From NCBI GenBank assembly GCA_020831625.1, contig JAFIGD010000026.1, positions 1 through 64,000 of the forward strand: a DNA stretch of 64,000 nucleotides. Direction: 5' to 3'. Positions 1-6,351 of the stretch are shown here, in pieces. The DNA is from Verrucomicrobiota bacterium (GTDB lineage Bacteria; Verrucomicrobiota; Kiritimatiellia; SS1-B-03-39; UBA6053). Made by a program: the position numbers and the translations under genes. How positions within the stretch are numbered: the first letter of the stretch is position 1; every line of letters starts with the position of its first letter. The notes under the pieces are model-generated. The model worked only from the letters and a program-made list of their open reading frames with translations, was not told the DNA's origin and did no database searches.

Positions 1-146
1 AAAAGGGCCGAGAATATGCTGATAATGACACCGTGTCATCTTTTCGTCCGGTGTCCTTAGAATCTCGGCGAGCATGTCCTCAGTGAAGTCGTTAAACGGA
101 TCACTAAGTGACGTAGGACGTTGATATTTTAGATCGAGAGCAGGCA
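1..146 (-). CDS. Partial hypothetical protein, runs off left edge
   Basis: An uninterrupted reverse reading frame starts at ATG 144-146 and leaves the window after 48 codons, beginning MPALDLKYQRPTSLSDPF. I do not recognise the family. The region is clearly less GC-rich than the rest of the window. It is read away from the broken recombinase at 302, with an inverted repeat between them, the arrangement of an integron cassette next to its integrase. That link is inference. Whether the frame is a real gene cannot be decided from 48 codons. Confidence 0.35.
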
Positions 147-255
147 TTTTAAAGGCAGAACAAGTTATTGAGCGTTTTTCGGGTATCTTGCACCGGAGCT
201 TTATTTTGATCAAGCATTTTCTACATTTTGTGGTTGAAAAGGATTTTGACTAATC

Positions 256-286
256 GTATAACTACTCAAACGAACATGTTATACGT
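256..286. repeat. Perfect 8-bp inverted repeat, possible recombination core site
   Basis: CGTATAAC and GTTATACG form a perfect 8-base inverted repeat separated by 15 bases. The inner heptamers, GTATAAC and GTTATAC, sit in opposite orientation, as in the simple sites used by integron integrases (GTTRRRY/RYYYAAC), although the middle bases fit that consensus only partly. It lies between the reverse partial gene and the recombinase remnant. It could equally be an operator or a short hairpin. Confidence 0.35.
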
Positions 287-301
287 TATTTATATAAGTC
301 C

Positions 302-423
302 ATGAACGCTCCACCCGCTGATGTATTTTCGAGTTTTTCTGACGCTCTGAAGAAGATGGGCGTGTCAGGTCAGGGTCATGGGGAGGCGTTGAAATGGCTT
401 CGGTTTTAGTGGGATTTTTGCGC
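302..423 (+). pseudogene. Broken N-terminus of a tyrosine recombinase (integrase)
   Basis: From ATG 302 the frame reads MNAPPADVFSSFSDALKKMG, continues to KWLRF and then meets TAG at 407. The codons after the stop still encode W-D-F-C in the same frame, matching the motif WLRFYLDFC that I recall from the N-terminal SAM-like domain of integron-type recombinases. This looks like a Tyr codon turned into a stop, followed by a frameshift at about 420. No catalytic domain (R..H-x-x-R..Y) follows. The region to 600 carries no convincing gene. The family assignment rests on recalled motif similarity. Confidence 0.4.
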
Positions 424-590
424 ATGTATCGTCATGTCTTTTCCTTGAATCACCGTCAAGGCCCCTTTGGATTTGAGCGTGGACAGCCACATCTGATCCG
501 CCCCGGTTCCGACGGTCGGAAAACCGCAGTCTGTTTTTCCGAGTCTCGGAAAAGGACCTCGCGTAAATTTCATCCGCAACAGAAGAGGGG

Positions 591-727
591 AACCACGGAT
601 GGACACGGATTTTTACGGATAAGAAAACTTCGAACGTTGAGAATCGAAAATTGAATGTCGAACTTTGAACAACAGGCCATGGGGCAGAGAAGAAATTGAA
701 CCACTGATTACACTGATTTTCACTGAT
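591..727. repeat. Degenerate 10-bp periodic repeats
   Basis: Three 10-base units ending in CGGAT lie at 591-620 (AACCACGGAT, GGACACGGAT, TTTTACGGAT). A second cluster at about 698-727 has CACTGAT recurring every 10 bases. The first family recurs at 46443-46482. I see no gene here; frames read through this stretch are composed of the repeats themselves. Confidence 0.6.
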
Positions 728-807
728 CTTTGAGGCAATGTGCTTAGAGGCAGGGGAGAGTTTTGAACAGAAGGACGCGAAGAAAGCGAAGGGAAGAGCG
801 GCTTCGC

Positions 808-848
808 CGCGGATACAGGATACGGGATACAGGATACGGGATACGGGA
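808..848. repeat. GGATAC(A/G) tandem array
   Basis: A run of about six degenerate units built on GGATACA and GGATACGG lies just before the heptamer array at 859. It has no coding potential of its own and sits in the same gene-free stretch downstream of the efflux pump operon. Confidence 0.6.
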
Positions 849-858
849 GAAGTTTGAA

Positions 859-935
859 ATCGAACATCGAACATCGAACGTTGAACATCGAACATCGAAC
901 ATTGAACATCGAACGTTGAACGTCGAACTTTGAAC
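859..935. repeat. Eleven tandem heptamers, consensus ATCGAAC
   Basis: Eleven consecutive 7-base units fit NTYGAAC without a break: ATCGAAC, GTTGAAC, ATTGAAC, GTCGAAC and TTTGAAC variants. Related looser copies lie at 631-668 and again at 24761-24777. The array ends about 30 bases from the stop codon of the RND pump gene, on the 3' side of that operon. Confidence 0.75.
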
Positions 936-966
936 AACGTCGAACGGTCGAACGTTGAGGGCAGGC

Positions 967-3900
967 TCAATAATTCTTTTTACGGACCTGGAAAAAGAGG
1001 CTGTAGAGGACGGGGACGACGAGGAGGGTGAGGACGGTGGCGAAGCCGAGGCCGAACATGATGACGACGGTCATGCTGCGGAAGAAGGGGTCGGCGAGCA
1101 GGGGCAGCACGCCGAGGATGGTGGTGAGCGCGCCCATGGCCACGGGGAGGATGCGGCTGACGGCTGAATCGACAATGGCTTCGGTGAGTTCTTTGCCTTC
1201 GCGGCGTTCGATGTCGATTTGATCCACGAGCACAATGGCGTTTTTGACCAGCATGCCGATGAGGCTGAGGAAGCCGAGGATGGCCATGAATTCGAAGGGG
1301 GCTTGGAACAGCAACAATCCGACGGTGACGCCAATGAGGGCGAGGGGAGCGGTGAGCCAGATGACCAGGGGCTGTTTGACGGCGTTGAACATGATGACCA
1401 CGGCGAGAATCATGGCGGTGAAGCCGTAGGGTGCGGTGATGGCGAGGCCTTCGTTGGCTTCGCGGGAGGCTTCGAGTTCTCCGTCCCAGACGAGGGAGTA
1501 GCCGGGAGGGAGTTCGATGGCTTCGATTTGCGGGCGGAGGCGGTCGAGCAGCCGTCCGGCGGGTTCGCCGGCGGGGGGATCGGCCTGCACTTTGATGGCG
1601 GGGAAGCGGTTCTGCCGCCGGATGAGGGTGTCTTCGAAGACGGTGTCGATGCCGTCGATGAACTGGGAGAGGGGAATGGAGCGGTTGGCGGCGGGGCTGT
1701 AGACGAGGACGGTGCTTAGCCGGTCGAGGTTGACGCGCTCCTCGAGCGGGGCGCGGGCGATGATGGGAATCATTAGGTCATGATCGCGGAAGACGCCGAC
1801 GGGGGTGCCGCCGTAGACGGTCTGGAGGGCGGCGTGGAGATCGGGGCGGGAGAGTCCGGCGCGGCGGGCGGCGGTGTCGTTGATGCGGGGGCGGACGACG
1901 GGGACGGGTTCGCGCCAGTCGTCTTTGACGGCGGTGGCGTCGGGATCGGCATTGAAGATCTCTTTGGCTTCGGCGGCGAGTCTTCGCAGCACGCGGGGAT
2001 CGGGGCCTTTGAAGACGGCCTCGATTTTGGCGGGGAGGGGGCTGCCGAGCATGAATTTCCAGACGCGGATCTGGGCCTGGGGGAAGGCTTCGGTGAGTTC
2101 GTCCTGCAGGGTGGCGACGAGGTCGGGGATTTTGCGGAAGTCATCGGCGTCGATGAGCAGTTGTCCGTAGGCGCTGTTGGCGGGTTCGGAGCTGTAGGTG
2201 AGCATGAAGCGGGGGCCGCCGGAGCCGATGAAGGCGGTGATGTTGCCGAGGTCGTGGTGCTCGCGGACATAGGCTTCGACGTCGGCGAGTTCTTCGGCGG
2301 TGCGGGAGATGTCGGTGCCCTGCGGGAGCCAGTAGTCGATGACGAACTGGGGGCGGGTGGAGTCGGGCATGAAGCCGGGGGGGACAAAGCGGAAGCCGAA
2401 GAGGGCGAGGAAGAGGGCGGCGGCGAGGAGGCCGAGGGTGAGGACTCGGTGGCGGAGGAGGCGGCGCAGGGTGGCGGCGTAGCCGCGGTAGAAGCGGTTG
2501 GGGCCTTTGTTTTCTTTGCCGGGGGGATTGGGTTTGAAGAGTTTGACGCAGAGGAGGGGCACAAGGGTGACCGCGAGCACCCAACTGAGGAAGAGGGAGT
2601 AGCCGATGACCCAGAAGAGGGAGCCGGCGTATTCGCCCATGTTGGTGGGGGAGAAACCGATGGCGCTGAAGGCGAGAATGCCGACGGCGGTGCCGCCGAG
2701 CAGGGGCCAGATGGTGGTGCGGACGGTGTCGGTTGCGGCGGTTTCGGGATCCTCGCCGGCGCCGATGCGCAGGCGGAGGGCGTCGGTGATGACGATGGCG
2801 TTGTCGACGAGCATGCCGAGGGCGATGATGAGGGCGCCGAGGGAGACGCGGTGCATGTCGATGCCGTCGAGGAGCATGGCGATGAGGGTGCCGCAGACGA
2901 TGAGCAGGAGGGTGAAGCCGATGATGACCCCGCTGCGGAAGCCCATGAACACGAAGAGCACGATGACGACGATAACGATGGCGGTGACGAGGTTGACGAT
3001 GAAGTCGTTGATGGAGGTGTTGACGCTGTCGCCCTGGTCGGAGACGGTGGTGAGGGTCATGCCGAGGGGGCGGTCGCCTTCGAGTTCGCTCAGGCGGGTG
3101 CGGACGCGTTCGCCAAGGGTGACGATGTTGCCACCGCTGACGTTGGAGATGCCGATGCCGATGGCGGGTTCGCCGTTGATGCGCATGAGGGCGCGGGCGG
3201 GTTCGCGGATTTCGCGGCTGAGGGTGGCGACATCGCCGAGGGCGATGAGGCGGCCGCCGGGGCCGGCGCCGATGCGGAGTTCGCGGAGGGACTGCAGGCT
3301 GGTGGCGGGTTCGTTGGGGGAAATGCGGAGCCGGAGTCCGTCGAGGTCGAGGCTGCCGGCGGGGGTGACGAGGTTCTGTTGACGGAGGCTGTTGAAAATG
3401 AGTGCGGGGGGAATGCCCATGGCGGAGGCGCGGCTGGAGCTGATTTCCACAAAAATCGCCTCCTGTGGCGCGCCGTGCATGGAGACTTTGGCCACGCCGT
3501 CCACGAGCAGCAGTTCTTTGCGGAGGTCGGAGGCGTAGTCGTTGAGTTCGGAGAGGGAATAGTCGGGGCCGCTGAGGGCGTAGAAGAGGCCGTAGACATC
3601 GCCAAAGTCGTCGTTCACCAGCGAGGGGCCGGCTCCGGGGGGGAGGGCGCGCTGGGCGTCGAGCACTTTGCGGCGGAGTTTATCCCAGATTTGCTGGAGT
3701 TCGTTGGGGGTTTTGGCGAAGCGCATGTGCATCTCGACCTGCACCTCGGATTCGCCGGGGCGGGAGATGGAGGTGATTTTTTTGACTTCCTGCAACTGCT
3801 GGATGGCGGCTTCGACGGGGTCGGTGACCTCATTGGCCACGGTTTCGGCGGAGGCACCGGGGTAGGAGGTGAAGATGACGGCGGTGCGGATGATGAATTC

Positions 3901-4014
3901 CGGGTCCTCATAGCGGCCGAGGTTCTGAAAGGCGATAATGCCTCCCGCCAGAAGGAGGATGACCGAGAGGAAGCTGAGGGTTTGTTTTTTGAGGCAGAGG
4001 GCGGCGGGGTTCAC
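967..4014 (-). CDS. RND-family efflux pump inner-membrane subunit
   Basis: A proton-driven inner-membrane transporter of the AcrB/HAE1 type that would export drugs or other small molecules through a tripartite complex. It has the RND plan: TM1 near the N-terminus, a large periplasmic loop with the pattern YPGASAETVANEV, the TM4 proton-relay motif GMLVDNAIVI (Asp about residue 404, with Asn where AcrB has a second Asp), a second loop and a matching C-terminal half with LVKNAIVLVD. I chose GTG 4012-4014 because GGGAGGG precedes it and its GTGA overlaps the stop of the adaptor gene; an in-frame ATG at 4041 would add nine residues. About 1,015 residues is the normal family length. No outer-membrane TolC gene is adjacent. 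Confidence 0.93.
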   Translation of the reverse strand: MNPAALCLKKQTLSFLSVILLLAGGIIAFQNLGRYEDPEFIIRTAVIFTSYPGASAETVANEVTDPVEAAIQQLQEVKKITSISRPGESEVQVEMHMRFAKTPNELQQIWDKLRRKVLDAQRALPPGAGPSLVNDDFGDVYGLFYALSGPDYSLSELNDYASDLRKELLLVDGVAKVSMHGAPQEAIFVEISSSRASAMGIPPALIFNSLRQQNLVTPAGSLDLDGLRLRISPNEPATSLQSLRELRIGAGPGGRLIALGDVATLSREIREPARALMRINGEPAIGIGISNVSGGNIVTLGERVRTRLSELEGDRPLGMTLTTVSDQGDSVNTSINDFIVNLVTAIVIVVIVLFVFMGFRSGVIIGFTLLLIVCGTLIAMLLDGIDMHRVSLGALIIALGMLVDNAIVITDALRLRIGAGEDPETAATDTVRTTIWPLLGGTAVGILAFSAIGFSPTNMGEYAGSLFWVIGYSLFLSWVLAVTLVPLLCVKLFKPNPPGKENKGPNRFYRGYAATLRRLLRHRVLTLGLLAAALFLALFGFRFVPPGFMPDSTRPQFVIDYWLPQGTDISRTAEELADVEAYVREHHDLGNITAFIGSGGPRFMLTYSSEPANSAYGQLLIDADDFRKIPDLVATLQDELTEAFPQAQIRVWKFMLGSPLPAKIEAVFKGPDPRVLRRLAAEAKEIFNADPDATAVKDDWREPVPVVRPRINDTAARRAGLSRPDLHAALQTVYGGTPVGVFRDHDLMIPIIARAPLEERVNLDRLSTVLVYSPAANRSIPLSQFIDGIDTVFEDTLIRRQNRFPAIKVQADPPAGEPAGRLLDRLRPQIEAIELPPGYSLVWDGELEASREANEGLAITAPYGFTAMILAVVIMFNAVKQPLVIWLTAPLALIGVTVGLLLFQAPFEFMAILGFLSLIGMLVKNAIVLVDQIDIERREGKELTEAIVDSAVSRILPVAMGALTTILGVLPLLADPFFRSMTVVIMFGLGFATVLTLLVVPVLYSLFFQVRKKNY

Positions 4015-5075
4015 AGTCCCTCCCGGTCCCGGGGTGTCCATTCACGCACGGAAAGGCCTTCGCGGAGCTGGGCGAGGCCGGTGGTGACGATTTGTTCGCC
4101 GTCGGAAAGCCCGGAGAGGATCTGAACGCCTTCGGTGCCGGGGGGGCCGACTTGCACCTCGCGGGCGTGAACCGTTTGGGTGTCGGGGTTGAAGACCCAG
4201 ACCTTCGCGGTGCCGTCGGGGCGTGATTGAACCGCGCGCAGCGGAACGAGGTGAACGGCTTGACCGCCTTCGAGGATGCCCTCGACGTCAAGGGTGGCGG
4301 ACATGCCGGGGAGCACGGTGCGGTTTTCGGGACGGTCGAGGGTGAAGACGACGGCATAGGTGAGGGTGACGGGATCGGCGACGGTGGCGATTTCGCGGAA
4401 GGTGACCGGGAAGCGCTGACCGGGAAGGCTTTCGAAGCGGAGGGAGGCGTCGACCGCCTCGCCGGTGCCGGGTTTTACGCGGAGAATCAGCGGTTCGGGG
4501 ACGTCAATGACGACATCGAGGGGGCTGAGGGCCTGAAAGAGGAGAATGGGCTGTTTGGCCTGAATGGTGCTGAAATTCTGGACGAGCCGCCGGGAGACGA
4601 CGCCGTCGAAGGGCGCGTGGATTTCGGTTTTCTCGAGGGCGCTCAGGGCGGTGTTCAGGTCCTCGGCGGCGGTGGCGGCGGCGGCGCGTTTGCGGTCGAT
4701 TTCGGCATCGGAGACGGAGCCGACGAGTTGCTCGAAGCGGGCGCGTTCGGAGGCGGCCAGTTCGGCGGCGGTGCGGGCGGAGGCGGCGCGGCTTTCGAAA
4801 TCGCGTTTGTTGAGGGCGGCCAGGAGGGTGCCTTTTTCGACGGCGCGGCCTTCGGTGACGTTCAGGTGTTCCAGCACGCCGGGGACGTCAAAGGCGAGTT
4901 CGACGCTTTCGCGGGCGCGGAGAACGGCGGGGAAGCTCATGCGCTCGGTGTCGTCGGCGGCGCGGACGGTATGGAGGCGGACCGGACGGGCCGGAGTTTC
5001 GGGAGCGGGCGGCTCGGTGCGTTTGCCGCAGGCGGTCAGGAGCAAGAGAAAGAGGAGAAAGGAGGATTTATACAT
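4011..5075 (-). CDS. RND efflux periplasmic adaptor (membrane fusion lipoprotein)
   Basis: Periplasmic adaptor of the HlyD/AcrA family that joins the RND pump to an outer-membrane channel. The N-terminus is a lipoprotein signal with lipobox LTAC, Cys16, so the protein is probably anchored by lipid. An N-terminal barrel-sandwich strand (RARESVELAFDVPGVLEHL) is followed by an Ala/Glu-rich alpha hairpin (residues about 80-140), the second lipoyl half (IHAPFDGVVSRR) and C-terminal beta-barrel strands. It is the first gene of a two-gene operon with the pump, overlapping it by four bases. A promoter-like sequence lies 33 bases upstream. Confidence 0.92.
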   Translation of the reverse strand: MYKSSFLLFLLLLTACGKRTEPPAPETPARPVRLHTVRAADDTERMSFPAVLRARESVELAFDVPGVLEHLNVTEGRAVEKGTLLAALNKRDFESRAASARTAAELAASERARFEQLVGSVSDAEIDRKRAAAATAAEDLNTALSALEKTEIHAPFDGVVSRRLVQNFSTIQAKQPILLFQALSPLDVVIDVPEPLILRVKPGTGEAVDASLRFESLPGQRFPVTFREIATVADPVTLTYAVVFTLDRPENRTVLPGMSATLDVEGILEGGQAVHLVPLRAVQSRPDGTAKVWVFNPDTQTVHAREVQVGPPGTEGVQILSGLSDGEQIVTTGLAQLREGLSVREWTPRDREGL

Positions 5076-5107
5076 AATGGGAACTTCTTTGTTAGGATAT
5101 TGCTATT

Positions 5108-5135
5108 TCTATAATTAGTGATGATCCTTGGTCAA
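5108..5135 (-). promoter_or_regulatory. Candidate sigma-70 promoter of the efflux operon
   Basis: Read on the reverse strand, TTGACC and TATAGA are separated by 16 bases, about 33 bases before the adaptor start codon. The same -10 hexamer and spacing occur in the rpmH promoter of this window. The rest of the 5076-5474 gap holds the 37-bp repeats and no gene. Confidence 0.5.
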
Positions 5136-5360
5136 GGAAAAGCGGGGTGAAAGGGGCGGTTGGAATGGGTTCGTTGTTATTCCGGTTCGGAGAAGAGGAC
5201 ATAACCAGTAATTTCGCTGACTGCGGAAAAACCTTACAAATCCGGAGGTTGGTTTTGACCAATAGTCTCCATGTCCCAGGCCCTTTGTTAGCTTCCTTGC
5301 CTTCTGTAAAAACGTGCGGGTTTGAAAGGGAGGTGCTGCAGGTGAATGACTGTGTGGGGA

Positions 5361-5459
5361 AGCCGGGGCAGGATGCCCCGCGTCCTGTGGTGGTGGGAGC
5401 CGGGGCAGGATGCCCCGCGTCCTGTGGTGGTGGGAGCCGGGGCAGGATGCCCCGCGTCC
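5361..5459. repeat. 37-bp direct repeats, each with a GGGGCA/TGCCCC hairpin
   Basis: Two complete 37-base copies (5361-5397, 5398-5434) and a third truncated after 25 bases (5435-5459) lie head to tail. Each contains the perfect palindrome GGGGCAGGATGCCCC, so up to three identical hairpins could form just beyond the 3' end of the TIM-barrel gene. They may terminate or protect that transcript; there is no U-tract. Confidence 0.75.
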
Positions 5460-5474
5460 GGCGAGGAAAAGCCC

Positions 5475-6341
5475 TCAAAAACAGTGTTTGGCGAGTTTTT
5501 GATAGAGGAGGGCCTGGGCGTAGCGGTCGGTTTCTTCGCGCAGGGTTCCGTCCGCATCCGGGAAGACGCGGGCGTAGTAGAACTTATTGGTGAGCAGTTC
5601 GGGGGCGAAGATGAGCACATCGCCGGGCCCGGCATGGGTTTTGAATCCCCGCATGGCGAGGGTCCACAGGGTTTTGAAATCGGCAAGATAGTCGCCGCCG
5701 GTGGCCATGCGGGGTTTGTCGTTCACGGTTTCGACCGGGGCCTGCATGAAGCCGGGGGCGGCGATGCGTCCGTGCATGAAGCCGGTGCGGTCGAACACGG
5801 GTTGCATAAACGTCAGCTTTTGCGCGAAGTCTCCGTACACCATTTCCTGCCCGCAATAGTAGTGGCTGTAGTCGGCGTTGAGCAGGAGGTCCGGGTGACG
5901 TTTGAGCAAGTGCACCGTGCGCCACATGTCCTGGGTGACGGTGGCGCGATGGGTTTCGACAAAGGCGGGGAGACTGTGGCGGTCAGAGGCCTCCAGCACC
6001 GCATGCACCAGGGCGTCCACCTCCGCGTCGTCCTCAATGCCCCAGGCGAGGTGCAGGGTGATGCAACTGTCGCCAAGATCCTTGTGGCGTTTGAAGATGT
6101 CCTCCACCTCGGCGGGGGTGTTGATGCGGTCGAGGCCGCAAAAGGGCAGGATGTCGGAGCGGGGCGAGAGATCGGTGACCTGCACGCCCTCAAAGCCGTC
6201 CTCTTTCAGTTTGTGCAGCGCCTCGTCTCCCTGAAGACCGGGCCAGTCGCTGTCCGGCGGCAGATCGAAGAGATTGTCGAGGTTGAGGTAGATTCGGAGT
6301 TTGGGTTGATCCCGGGTTCCGTCATTCAGATATTGGGGCAT
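5475..6341 (-). CDS. TIM-barrel sugar isomerase/epimerase-like enzyme
   Basis: A 288-residue protein of the xylose-isomerase-like (AP endonuclease 2) TIM-barrel superfamily, which contains sugar and inositol isomerases and dehydratases. Likely metal ligands are Glu129 (FVETH), Asp157 (NADYSH), His190 (FMHGR) and Glu248 (APELL), in the order and spacing typical of the fold. I start at ATG 6341 because AAGGAG lies just upstream; an ATG seven codons earlier overlaps the previous gene. It follows the oxygenase/Rieske/reductase fusion by 10 bases, so they are surely one operon. The pairing recalls the rhizopine moc genes, where MocC is a related TIM barrel beside MocD/E/F. The substrate is unknown. 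Confidence 0.8.
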   Translation of the reverse strand: MPQYLNDGTRDQPKLRIYLNLDNLFDLPPDSDWPGLQGDEALHKLKEDGFEGVQVTDLSPRSDILPFCGLDRINTPAEVEDIFKRHKDLGDSCITLHLAWGIEDDAEVDALVHAVLEASDRHSLPAFVETHRATVTQDMWRTVHLLKRHPDLLLNADYSHYYCGQEMVYGDFAQKLTFMQPVFDRTGFMHGRIAAPGFMQAPVETVNDKPRMATGGDYLADFKTLWTLAMRGFKTHAGPGDVLIFAPELLTNKFYYARVFPDADGTLREETDRYAQALLYQKLAKHCF

Positions 6342-6351
6342 GGTTGTCTCC

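Noticed and set aside
859-935. CRISPR array
   Set aside because: Units are 7 bases, contiguous, and have no spacers; the same holds for the other arrays in the window.
365-970. Reverse 201-codon frame through the left repeat region
   Set aside because: Most of it is a translation of the heptamer and decamer arrays (repeating Met-Phe-Asp-Val), not a protein.
1780-4125. 781-codon forward frame opposite the RND pump
   Set aside because: It is the complement of a high-GC gene, low in stops because of base composition, and its product is a Gly/Glu/Asp-rich string with no fold.
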